A stretch of 64,000 nt of DNA, from contig NZ_BMHE01000019.1 in the NCBI RefSeq assembly GCF_014640555.1, positions 62,001 through 126,000 of the forward strand, read 5' to 3'. A program made the translations under genes and the position numbers. The notes beneath the pieces were generated by a model that was given only the letters and a program-made list of their open reading frames with translations, was not told the DNA's origin and did not search any database. The first letter of the stretch is position 1; every line of letters starts with the position of its first letter. Positions 34,318-42,334 of this stretch are shown here, in pieces. The stretch comes from Paenibacillus marchantiophytorum (GTDB lineage Bacteria > Bacillota > Bacilli > Paenibacillales > NBRC-103111).

Positions 34318-35920
34318 TCGCTTTATCCGCCCCTTTCGTTTCCGTTGCTGGTTTTGCAGCTATATCTTTCTTAAATGAAACTGTGTAATTGACTGTATAC
34401 TGCTTCGGTGCAGCAATGGGAGTAGGCAAAATTGGATTCACGACTTCCGTGTTCGGCGCTTCTATAGTTCTCGTCGTATCCGTGTTGGCGATTGGTACGT
34501 TCCCATACGTATTTGAAGTTGTTGTTTCAGCAATCGATTGAAGCAATGTATTCTCACCAAATGGCAATCTTCTGAGATCGTACAAGTAACGGGCGGAATC
34601 TTCCATCTTGGCAAAGAGAACGGTTAATGTTATCTGAGACTCTGAAGCATAAGCAATTGCACTGAGTTGCGCATCGACAGGCAGCGGTTTCTTCAGATCG
34701 TTCACAATGGCAACGACATCTTTGCGATTTGCTTTGGTAGTGGCAATGAATGATGCTGGATCGCCTTGCGCCTCCGGCTTTTTAATCAATTTGGCTTCTG
34801 CTGCTGATCTCTCCTGATTCAGTGCGGCAATCTTTGTTGTATTTTGCGTTATTGCTTTTTTGTTATTAAAATAAGTTACGCCGCTTAGCGCCATACAGCC
34901 AATCCAAGCTGCCAAAAAGATAACAAGCAGGAGCAGCTTGATCTTGGTCTCTGTCTTCCTATGCGGCAATAAATTGATAAGGGCACTTCGTTTGGTCATC
35001 ATCGATACACCGACCGCGATGCGGTAGGCATTGGCATTGAAATCTTTGGAGCGACCATTCGTAAAGACGTCAAAATCAACCGTTTCTACCCGTATTTCGG
35101 ATAACGATTGCTGAAGTTCTCGATGCAGCTGCACTCTCCCTATATTAGCTCCTGTAACGATAATATGTGAGATACGGCTCGAACTTTCTTGAATACTATA
35201 TTGATAGAAACTAAGCATTCTTGAAATTTCTGCAATAATTTCTCCTATTTGATCCGACGTGAGTTCCTCTTGCGTAGTATGTTCGTGTTCAACAAGGGTG
35301 ATTGTACGCATAAAAATAGGATTTCCATTTTGCAGCATGTACACTTCAATTGAACCTTGATCAAGGGATACTAACATCGTTTCTTCAAAATACTCTTCAT
35401 GCTGTGCAGCAATCGCCCTTGCCAATGCTGTGGCAGAGATTTCAGCAGCTTTCACATGGATGCCGGCATCCTCAAAAATTTTCACATAATTCATGATCAA
35501 TTTCTTAGGTGCGGCAAAAACGAGCACTAACGTACTCTCATCGTCATGACTGACTTTAATGAAATCATAGACAGGATCTTCAAAAGGCAAACGCAGCGCC
35601 GTTTCTACCTCAAGTTCAACAAGCTGACGGAGTTCCTGCGCTTTGATGCTGGGAATTCTCATTTTACGAATAATAATTTGCGAAGTTGGGATTGCTATCG
35701 TTGCCGAAGCTCCCCTTAATTTTTCGGATTTTACCCATTGTTTCACTTGAAGACTCAAAGATTCCGGATTCACAATTTGATCTTCTACAATGATACCTGG
35801 CGGTATCGGCAGGAAGCCACTCGATCCGATCTCCCATGACTTCTTTCTCTTTACCGTCACATAACGGACGCCCGTGGAATCAACCGTTATCCCAATTCGC
35901 TTCAATCCTAGTCCAAACAT
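34301..35920 (-). CDS. PilM-PilN fusion protein
   Basis: A 539-residue protein combining two normally separate pilus proteins. Residues 1-~335 are PilM: an actin/FtsA-like domain with RKMRIPSIKAQELRQLVELE, VLVFAAPKKLIMNYV and IIVTGANIGRVQLHRE. Residues ~338-362 form a membrane helix (KLLLLVIFLAAWIGCMALSG). The rest is PilN-like, with the charged INLLPHRKTETK sequence just before the helix, which is the conserved PilN N-terminus that recruits PilM. The ATG at 35920 is preferred to an upstream GTG. The fusion locks a 1:1 PilM-PilN ratio. It lies between pilD and pilO. Confidence 0.85.
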   Translation of the reverse strand: MFGLGLKRIGITVDSTGVRYVTVKRKKSWEIGSSGFLPIPPGIIVEDQIVNPESLSLQVKQWVKSEKLRGASATIAIPTSQIIIRKMRIPSIKAQELRQLVELEVETALRLPFEDPVYDFIKVSHDDESTLVLVFAAPKKLIMNYVKIFEDAGIHVKAAEISATALARAIAAQHEEYFEETMLVSLDQGSIEVYMLQNGNPIFMRTITLVEHEHTTQEELTSDQIGEIIAEISRMLSFYQYSIQESSSRISHIIVTGANIGRVQLHRELQQSLSEIRVETVDFDVFTNGRSKDFNANAYRIAVGVSMMTKRSALINLLPHRKTETKIKLLLLVIFLAAWIGCMALSGVTYFNNKKAITQNTTKIAALNQERSAAEAKLIKKPEAQGDPASFIATTKANRKDVVAIVNDLKKPLPVDAQLSAIAYASESQITLTVLFAKMEDSARYLYDLRRLPFGENTLLQSIAETTTSNTYGNVPIANTDTTRTIEAPNTEVVNPILPTPIAAPKQYTVNYTVSFKKDIAAKPATETKGADKANVQQK

Positions 35921-35935
35921 GCCTATCACATCCTG

Positions 35936-36694
35936 CTATCCGAGTAATGTTACGTACATCTTTATCAGATCCGATCCATAACCATATGAAATCAAAATGC
36001 CCAAAGCCAAATAGGGGCCAAATGGAATCGGTTGTTTTCGTTTAATGATTTTTAACATCAGCAGCAACCCGCCAATCAGAGTTCCTATCAGACATGCTAA
36101 AATAAATGCCACAACAATATGAGCTAGTCCTAGCACTAAGCCGCAAACTAGAAGGAGTTTGGCATCCCCCATCCCCATACCGCCGCGTGAAAGGATCGAA
36201 ATTAGGACAATGAGCCCACAACCAATAACAGCACCCAGTGCGTAACTCCACCAAGTCTGTTCTCCTGGGAAAACAAAACGCAATCCCGCAAGAAAAGGCA
36301 AGAAAAAGAGTAAGATTTTGTTCGGAATCAGCATTGATGTTAAATCAGAAACTGTAATTATGATTAATAAACTTACAAGCAGCAATGCAAGGATAGCTTC
36401 TGGATGAAAACCTACATGCAAGTAAACCCATACAAATAATAGTCCGGTTACTAGTTCCCCTAATGGATAGAGCAAGGAAACTTTGGAGGCACAGTAGCGG
36501 CACTTTCCTCTTGTCCAAAGGTAGCTGATTACAGGCAGCAAATCTCTTGATTTCAGCTGTGTTTCACACTTAGGACATGCGGAAGGCGGTCTGATAATGG
36601 ACTGTTTGGCCGGCACGCGCAGCGCGACTACGTTGAAGAACGAACCAAGGACAAGACCAACGATGAAGACATAAATTACGATTAGAATCGTCAT
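35936..36694 (-). CDS. pilD: Prepilin peptidase / N-methyltransferase (PilD)
   Basis: A 252-residue polytopic A24 aspartic peptidase with the N-terminal methylase domain: two CxxC pairs, CPKC and CRYC, at residues about 40-75. Catalytic aspartates lie in VSDLTSMLIPNK and GMGDAKLLL. About seven membrane helices follow. It processes the type IVa pilin and pseudopilins in this locus. This second prepilin peptidase differs from the TadV-like enzyme at 12914 by carrying the methylase domain. It lies 836 bp downstream of the pilin gene, across a non-coding stretch with repeats. Confidence 0.9.
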   Translation of the reverse strand: MTILIVIYVFIVGLVLGSFFNVVALRVPAKQSIIRPPSACPKCETQLKSRDLLPVISYLWTRGKCRYCASKVSLLYPLGELVTGLLFVWVYLHVGFHPEAILALLLVSLLIIITVSDLTSMLIPNKILLFFLPFLAGLRFVFPGEQTWWSYALGAVIGCGLIVLISILSRGGMGMGDAKLLLVCGLVLGLAHIVVAFILACLIGTLIGGLLLMLKIIKRKQPIPFGPYLALGILISYGYGSDLIKMYVTLLG

Positions 36695-36780
36695 GTTTGA
36701 GGGTCGCTTTCTTTGATTTTGTGAAAAACGGCTTAGTTGCCCTATGAGATGAGTGTCTTCATAACAGTTTTCAACAAACT

Positions 36781-37013
36781 AGCGGATCCTAGTTCCCTTT
36801 GGGCTTTACAATGACAGAGAGCGTCGTGTGAAAAGGAACTATGATCCTCTATATGGCGGGAACTGGGGTAAACGTAGCATGAACGGGAACTGAGATCCGC
36901 TATTTAAGCGGAACCTGCTGATTCCAACCGGAAAATAGTGAAATAGCGGATCGTAGTTCCCTCTGGCATGGAATATGGCGCTTTTCAGAATTATAGCGTA
37001 CTGTAGTTCCCTC
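36781..37013. repeat. Cluster of six ~20-bp dispersed-type repeats in both orientations
   Basis: Consensus about AAATAGCGGATCNTAGTTCCCTC. Forward copies: 36781-36798, 36941-36963, 36991-37013. Reverse copies: 36834-36852, a degenerate one near 36857-36873, and 36885-36905. The reverse copy at 36885 and the forward copy at 36941 can pair over about 21 bp. Copies differ by 2-5 bases. Confidence 0.8.
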
Positions 37014-37282
37014 AAACTCGCTATCATGACACATTTTCCTACAATCGCGGCTTGACTTTCCCTTATCTCCGCACGATTGCAAAGCTAGAGGATCTCATTC
37101 TGCCAAATAGCTTGTTTATACCTCCAAACCAGCAGCCATTCGAACAGATACGTACGTTCACAGCTAACTCGTTCTCATCTCATTGAACCACTCCATCGGG
37201 AAGGGGGGGCCTGCAACCCAAGGCTAGAGACTGGAGTCAATCTCCAACATTTAAATTCTGAGCAAGCTTCACTCTCCCAAAT

Positions 37283-37309
37283 ATCGACATGTCTCTTAGA
37301 CATGTCGAT
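37283..37309. repeat. Perfect 12-bp inverted repeat
   Basis: ATCGACATGTCT (37283-37294), three-base loop CTT, then AGACATGTCGAT (37298-37309). No T-run follows on either strand, so it is not a normal terminator; it could be a protein-binding site or an RNA hairpin. Confidence 0.7.
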
Positions 37310-37486
37310 GGTAGACTTGAAATACGTCCTCAGACAAGACCCTGCTCCACTCTTCCATTTCTGCTCTTGAACACGTCGTGGGGAGAACTCCTTAAATCCA
37401 GACCACCAAGCGTGCTAATTTGCTCCGTTTTCTTCCTTACTCTGCGTATCGTAGGCAGGTACTCAAAAACTAATAAATTCTATTTT

Positions 37487-37517
37487 AAAAAGGAATCGGA
37501 ATGAACCGATTCCTTTT
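37487..37517 (-). terminator. Terminator after the pilin gene
   Basis: Stem AAAAAGGAATCGG / CCGATTCCTTTTT with a short loop, symmetrical enough to work on both strands; it lies just downstream of the pilin stop (37531). It implies that pilD and the genes after it are mostly transcribed separately. Confidence 0.85.
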
Positions 37518-37530
37518 TCGAAAAAATATT

Positions 37531-37998
37531 TTATGATTCTGATAAATAATCCGTAGCTGCAGCGGTTTTTTTACCTTTACCAACAACAACATCATTTACC
37601 GGTGTAATTGTATAAGTATCAACTGATGTAGTGAGAACAATATTAATAATGGCACCTGTTGACGTATTGTACTCAAGTTTACCTGCTGTTATAGCATCTT
37701 TTGTACTAGGCATAACAAGACCAGCTTCTAAATATTTTCCTCCGACTAAATCCGTTAATACCTTAACAGTTGCAGGTGCTGAACCAGCCTTTTCAGAAGT
37801 TATGTACAATCTAGATGCTTCATAAACCTGATGGAAGAATGCAGCATCTGCGTCATCTTTTGACTTAGTAATAACCCCCAAAATATAAGGAACAGCAATC
37901 GCCGCAATAACAGCCAAGATAACAATAACAGCAAGCAACTCAATCAGCGTAAAGCCCTTCTCTTCTTTTTTTAGGCGATTCATCATTTTCAATATCAT
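37531..37998 (-). CDS. Type IV major pilin (PilA-like)
   Basis: A 155-residue prepilin. The leader MILKMMNRLKKEEKG precedes FTLIELLAVIVILAVIAAIA, a textbook prepilin motif with cleavage after Gly and Glu at +5. A C-terminal globular domain of about 110 residues contains few cysteines, so no obvious disulfide loop. The ATG at 37998 has GGAGG at good distance; an in-frame ATG 15 nt upstream overlaps that site and is rejected. It is probably the fibre subunit since it follows pilB-pilT-pilC and has a strong terminator, unlike the minor pilins at 48-50 kb. Confidence 0.88.
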   Translation of the reverse strand: MILKMMNRLKKEEKGFTLIELLAVIVILAVIAAIAVPYILGVITKSKDDADAAFFHQVYEASRLYITSEKAGSAPATVKVLTDLVGGKYLEAGLVMPSTKDAITAGKLEYNTSTGAIINIVLTTSVDTYTITPVNDVVVGKGKKTAAATDYLSES

Positions 37999-38022
37999 AC
38001 TAGTAACCTCCAAATAGTTAGT

Positions 38023-39231
38023 TTAACTTAGATTCGAATACATGCTAAACATCGGCAGCATAATGGCTGCAACAATTCCACCAACAAGTCCTGATAGGAC
38101 AACAAGCAACAATGGTTCCAGCAGCGACTTCAACCGATCCACCGTATTCTCTACATCCATCTCATAAAAATCAGCAATTTTCTCCAACATCTGATCCAAA
38201 GCGCCTGTCTCTTCACCAATGGAAATCATCTGCGTTACCAATGGCGGGAACACCCAGGCTTGCTTCAACGGTTCAGACAACGGGTTCCCTTGCCTTAATG
38301 AATCTGCTGATTTTTTAATAAAACCACCGATGACTTTATTGTCTACAACCTCTTCGACGATGGCCAAGGATTGAAGAACTGGAACTGCACTGGAGTAGAG
38401 GGACGAAAGCGTCCTCGTCATTAAGGCAATAGCGCCTTTTTGTTTCAATTTACCAAAAATAGGTATTTTCAATTTCAAATAATCAATGATGTAAGCACCT
38501 TTTTCATTACGTTTGGCCACTTGATAAATGACAATAATGGCCAGCAAACTAAAGATCCAAGTAACCCACTGATGTTGAATGCTGTTGCTCAATTTTAGAA
38601 CTATTCTAGTAATCAAAGGAAGCTCAGCATGCAATGACTCAAAAGTGCTGACAAATTGAGGAACCACTGACTTTAACAAATAAATCACTGCCACAATGGA
38701 AAGCCCTCCAACCGTAGCGGGGTAAGTCATGGCTGACTTAATCTTCTCTCTCGTCACATGCTCTTTCTCAAAAAATTTGGCTAGCCGCTCCAATGTCCCT
38801 TCCAGATCCCCAGTCTCTTCCCCAGCCCGAACCATGTTGATAAACATTGGGGGAAATATCCGCTTATGCTCCGAAATTGACTGTGAGAATGAGACGCCTT
38901 TGGAAATACTAGATGCAACATGGACAAGAGCATTCCTCAAAGCTTTACTCTCCGTCTGCGCAGCCAAAATACTCGTTGCTTCGACGATATTAACTCCAGC
39001 TCGAATTAATGTAGCGAATTGACGGCAGTAAATAATGAAATGAATCATTTTAACTGGATTGCCAATGTAAATATCCTGTCTTAAAGCTTTGAACTGCTCC
39101 TCTTTCAAAGAAAGGACCACATACCCTTTTCGCCTAAGATCATCGACCGCAGCTGGTTTATCCGAAGCAGATATTTTCCCCTTTAACAGCTTTCCTCCAC
39201 TACCTCTTACCTCGTAGAGAAACTCTGCCAT
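38023..39231 (-). CDS. pilC: PilC-like inner-membrane platform protein (T2SF family)
   Basis: A 402-residue membrane protein with two T2SF domains (about 65-190 and 268-390). Features: FCRQFATLIRAG-like block (IIYCRQFATLIRAGV near 66-80), FINMVRAGEETGDLEG, and the second-domain copy TQMISIGEETGALDQ; three to four membrane helices, with the last ending MLPMFSMYSNLS. It anchors the PilB and PilT motors. The ATG overlaps the pilT stop by 1 base (TAATG). Confidence 0.92.
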   Translation of the reverse strand: MAEFLYEVRGSGGKLLKGKISASDKPAAVDDLRRKGYVVLSLKEEQFKALRQDIYIGNPVKMIHFIIYCRQFATLIRAGVNIVEATSILAAQTESKALRNALVHVASSISKGVSFSQSISEHKRIFPPMFINMVRAGEETGDLEGTLERLAKFFEKEHVTREKIKSAMTYPATVGGLSIVAVIYLLKSVVPQFVSTFESLHAELPLITRIVLKLSNSIQHQWVTWIFSLLAIIVIYQVAKRNEKGAYIIDYLKLKIPIFGKLKQKGAIALMTRTLSSLYSSAVPVLQSLAIVEEVVDNKVIGGFIKKSADSLRQGNPLSEPLKQAWVFPPLVTQMISIGEETGALDQMLEKIADFYEMDVENTVDRLKSLLEPLLLVVLSGLVGGIVAAIMLPMFSMYSNLS

Positions 39232-40283
39232 TACATGCCACCACCTTCAGCCAGATATGCTCTTGCTGTGATTGGATCGATTAGTCCCATCTGCATCTGT
39301 TCCTTAATGGACATATCCAGTGTATGCATGCCTTGATTTTTGCCGGTGAGCATCACACTTTTGATTTGGTGAATCTTCTCGGTTCGAATCAAATTGCCTA
39401 CCGCTGGCGTGTTAACCATGATTTCCGTTGCGCAAGTGCGGCCTTGCCCGCCTGGTTTAGGCAAAAGTCGCTGCGAGATGACAGCCACAAGGACCGCTGC
39501 CAGTTGGACGCGAATTTGACCTTGCTGATGGGCGGGGAAAGCGTCAATGATACGATCAATCGTTTGCGGCGCGTCGGTTGTATGCAGCGTTGCAAAAACC
39601 AAGTGTCCGGTTTCAGCCGCCGTTACTGCAGCCGAAATGGTTTCAAGATCACGCATCTCGCCAACTAGGATGACATCTGGATCTTGGCGAAGTGCTGCTC
39701 TTAATCCATTGGAGAAGCTCTTGGTATCACTTCCCACTTCACGCTGATCAATAATGGAAGATGCATGTGTATGTAAGAACTCAATTGGATCTTCTAAGGT
39801 GACGATGCGCTTCTTCTCTTTGCGATTGATGTAGTCAATCATTGCCGCCAAGGTCGAAGATTTCCCGCTTCCTGTAGGTCCGGTTACCAAGACAAGTCCT
39901 TGCGGCTTCAAGGCAAGTGAACTTATTATCGTTGGCAACTGCAGCTGCTCCAACGTCGGAATTTGGGCTGGTATCGTACGAATCGCTACGCTTACCCTGC
40001 CTCTTTGACGATAAGCATTGATCCGATACCTCGAATATCCTTCCAACTCATAGGAGAAATCCAGTTCTCCAGCCTGGTTGAACCGCTCAATCTGATCTGG
40101 ACTGAGAATAGCCTCCGCCATAGATCTTGTATCTACCGCTTGTAAAACTTCGCTGCCAACTTGTTGTAAGCTTCCATGCACGCGAAGAATCGGAGGTGAT
40201 CCAACGGATAGATGCAAATCTGATGCTTTGGATTCATGCGCCTGTTTCAATAAACTTACCATGCGTTCTAGCGAATCAGACAT
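39231..40283 (-). CDS. pilT: PilT retraction ATPase
   Basis: A 350-residue hexameric ATPase that depolymerises type IV pili. Motifs: ASDLHLSVGSPP (N-terminus), VTGPTGSGKSSTLAAM (Walker A near 127-142), VTLEDPIEFLH (Asp box), VGEMRDLETI (Walker B), HLVFATLHTTDA (His box), and the AIRAGR-like region reads NTPAVGNLIRTEKIHQI. The ATG at 40283 follows GGAGG; an ORF start further out is not needed. It lies between pilB and pilC, so this pilus is probably retractile and could support twitching or DNA uptake. Confidence 0.93.
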   Translation of the reverse strand: MSDSLERMVSLLKQAHESKASDLHLSVGSPPILRVHGSLQQVGSEVLQAVDTRSMAEAILSPDQIERFNQAGELDFSYELEGYSRYRINAYRQRGRVSVAIRTIPAQIPTLEQLQLPTIISSLALKPQGLVLVTGPTGSGKSSTLAAMIDYINRKEKKRIVTLEDPIEFLHTHASSIIDQREVGSDTKSFSNGLRAALRQDPDVILVGEMRDLETISAAVTAAETGHLVFATLHTTDAPQTIDRIIDAFPAHQQGQIRVQLAAVLVAVISQRLLPKPGGQGRTCATEIMVNTPAVGNLIRTEKIHQIKSVMLTGKNQGMHTLDMSIKEQMQMGLIDPITARAYLAEGGGM

Positions 40284-40302
40284 TTCTCTACCTCCTTCCA
40301 CT

Positions 40303-41967
40303 TTAATGAGCGACCGTTTCTCTGATTACTTCTTGTAAGGTGGTAATTCCCTGTATGACTTTATCAATGCCATCATCCATAAGTTGGATTAACCCTTGTT
40401 CATGGGCGGCTTCGCGCATCTCTTGGACAGAGGCCATATCACTGATAAGCTGTCTCATTTTATCATTGACAACTAAAATTTCGTGAATAGCCACCCTTCC
40501 CCGGTAACCCGTTCTGTTACAAGCGCCGCACCCTATCCCTTTATGCAACTTCTCAACTTGTATGCCTTTGCTTTGCATGAAAAATTGTTCCTGCTCCGTT
40601 GGTGCATACGCCGTTTTACATTCATGACAGATTCTACGCACCAATCGCTGTGCCACAACACCAATAAGGGACGAGGCGATCAAGTAAGGTTCAATTCCCA
40701 TATCTCTAAACCTGGTAATCGTACTGACGGAATCATTGGTATGCAAGGTAGAAAGCACCAAGTGTCCAGTTAAAGAAGCTCGAATTGCAATCTCTGCGGT
40801 ATCCGCGTCCCTGATCTCCCCGACCATGACAATGTTAGGATCTTGACGCAAAATAGAGCGAAGTCCCGCCGCAAAGGTAAGGCCAATCGTCGGATTCACA
40901 TGGACCTGATTAATCCCTTCAAGTTGGTACTCTACAGGGTCTTCAATCGTAATAATATTGGCGTTTTCTTGATTCAAATGACTCAGTGCAGAATATAACG
41001 TCGTCGTCTTACCGCTTCCCGTCGGTCCTGTGATCAATAAGATCCCATAGGGCTGCTCAATCATTTCCCGGAATACGTTCAAATTACGTCCGCCAAGACC
41101 TAACTGATCAATCGGTTTTACACCTGTAGACAAATCTAGCAGACGTAATACGATCTTCTCGCCATGAATCGTCGGCAACGAAGATACACGAATATCGACA
41201 TGTTTGTAATCCACTTGCATTTTAATGCGACCATCTTGAGGCAATCTGCGTTCTGCAATATTCAGCTTCGCCATAATTTTCAAACGAGCCGTAATAAATC
41301 CTTGCATTTGCTTGGGGATAACCCGCTCCGTCCGCAGATGACCGTCAACCCTGTATCGGATGACCAAGTTCGTTTCGCCTGGATCCACATGAATATCCGA
41401 AACTTTCAGTTGGACGGCCTGTTGAATCATCTGATTAACCAATCGTACAATTGGCGAATCCTCATCCGTAATTTCAGTTTCCTTAATATCATCAGTTGTT
41501 GGCATGTCGGTCATCATCTGGCTCATCGAATCCTGAAGACCATAATGACGCGCGATTGCACGCTGCAATTCATCTCTGGTGGTAATCGCCGGTTCGATGC
41601 GGTACCCCGTACTCATACGCATTTCTTCTATTGCAAAATAATCAAGTGGATCGGCCATCGCAACCATCAGCTTTCCACCTTCTTTATGAAGAGGAATCGC
41701 TTGATAACGACGTGCCATGCTTTCAGGAATAATTTTAGTGATTTCAGGATCTATCTGATATTTGAACAAACTTACGTGTGGAATACCCAGTTGAAATTCC
41801 AATACTTCAATTAATTGCTGCTCAGTAATGTAACCTTGCGTGATTAACAGATCTCCAAGCTTTTGTTTCGTTTTACTCTGTTCTTTCAGAGCTTCCTGGA
41901 GTTGAGCTTCAGAAATAATTCCGCTCTCTACGAGCAAGTCTCCTAATCTTTTTCTTACCAGAGCCAT
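40303..41967 (-). CDS. pilB: PilB extension ATPase (GspE/PulE family)
   Basis: A 554-residue assembly ATPase. The N-terminal region (1-150) is a T2SSE_N/MshEN-like domain with repeated helical motifs such as RLGDLLVESGIISEAQLQEA, a type that binds c-di-GMP in some homologues. The ATPase domain has GPTGSGKTTTLYSAL, ITIEDPVEY, VGEIRDADTAEI and LSTLHTND. A zinc-binding tetracysteine is present as CHEC and CGAC. It is the first large gene of the pil arm. Confidence 0.93.
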   Translation of the reverse strand: MALVRKRLGDLLVESGIISEAQLQEALKEQSKTKQKLGDLLITQGYITEQQLIEVLEFQLGIPHVSLFKYQIDPEITKIIPESMARRYQAIPLHKEGGKLMVAMADPLDYFAIEEMRMSTGYRIEPAITTRDELQRAIARHYGLQDSMSQMMTDMPTTDDIKETEITDEDSPIVRLVNQMIQQAVQLKVSDIHVDPGETNLVIRYRVDGHLRTERVIPKQMQGFITARLKIMAKLNIAERRLPQDGRIKMQVDYKHVDIRVSSLPTIHGEKIVLRLLDLSTGVKPIDQLGLGGRNLNVFREMIEQPYGILLITGPTGSGKTTTLYSALSHLNQENANIITIEDPVEYQLEGINQVHVNPTIGLTFAAGLRSILRQDPNIVMVGEIRDADTAEIAIRASLTGHLVLSTLHTNDSVSTITRFRDMGIEPYLIASSLIGVVAQRLVRRICHECKTAYAPTEQEQFFMQSKGIQVEKLHKGIGCGACNRTGYRGRVAIHEILVVNDKMRQLISDMASVQEMREAAHEQGLIQLMDDGIDKVIQGITTLQEVIRETVAH

Positions 41968-42028
41968 TCTAGATCAACTCCATCGCACTAATCATTTTCG
42001 AGAAAATAAGCTAGGACTTGCAAACCAA

Positions 42029-42178
42029 TTAGGTAGGACTTAATACCCACCTCAAATCACAATAGATTTCATTATACAGCATGTAAATAAATAATGGTAT
42101 AGCTAAAAATAAAATTTGTAAAATCTTATAAACATCAGGTGTGACAAGGTCTTTCTTTACAGATTCTCCAACTGTCAT
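42029..42178 (-). CDS. 49-residue membrane microprotein upstream of pilB
   Basis: A short ORF starting MTVGESVKKDLVTPDVYK, with one hydrophobic stretch (LQILFLAIPLFIYMLY, about residues 20-35) and a short polar tail. AGAGG lies about 8 nt before the ATG at 42178. It precedes pilB by 61 bp in the same direction, so it could be the first cistron of the pil operon. No family is known to me. Coding status is uncertain because AT-rich intergenic sequence can produce such frames. Confidence 0.45.
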   Translation of the reverse strand: MTVGESVKKDLVTPDVYKILQILFLAIPLFIYMLYNEIYCDLRWVLSPT

Positions 42179-42334
42179 CTAATTTCCTCTGAAAAAAAAC
42201 ACAGAATGCCTAGTATTTTTTTCCTAATTTTTTTCGATAAAATATTCACAAACTGTATCTTTCTTATAGTCATAAGTAGTAAAATAGTCTCATAAGCAAG
42301 ATACAGACATTCATACTTCATAGGAGGAAAGAAA

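Larger units (their letters stand above)
36695..37530. other. 836-bp non-coding stretch inside the pil locus
   Basis: No ORF with a credible ribosome-binding site was found; the frames listed here look accidental. It contains a cluster of six short repeats (36781-37013), a perfect 12-bp hairpin at 37283-37309, a run of seven G at 37203-37209, and the pilin terminator at its right end. The part 37080-37480 has no recognisable element; it might be a decayed insertion sequence or a non-coding RNA, but nothing decides. Confidence 0.6.

Noticed and set aside
36839..37082. Short minus-strand frames inside the repeat cluster
   Set aside because: They are made of the repeat sequences themselves and lack start signals.
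37289..37504. 71-codon plus-strand frame in the pil intergenic region
   Set aside because: No site, begins within the palindrome and ends in the terminator.
36695..37530. CRISPR array
   Set aside because: Repeats are degenerate, irregularly spaced and in both orientations, and no cas gene is in the window.
41164..41814. 216-codon plus-strand frame opposite pilB
   Set aside because: Antisense shadow of pilB; composition and lack of motifs show it is not coding.
42181..42334. c-di-GMP riboswitch before the giant protein gene
   Set aside because: No GEMM-type or class II consensus in the 150 bp leader.
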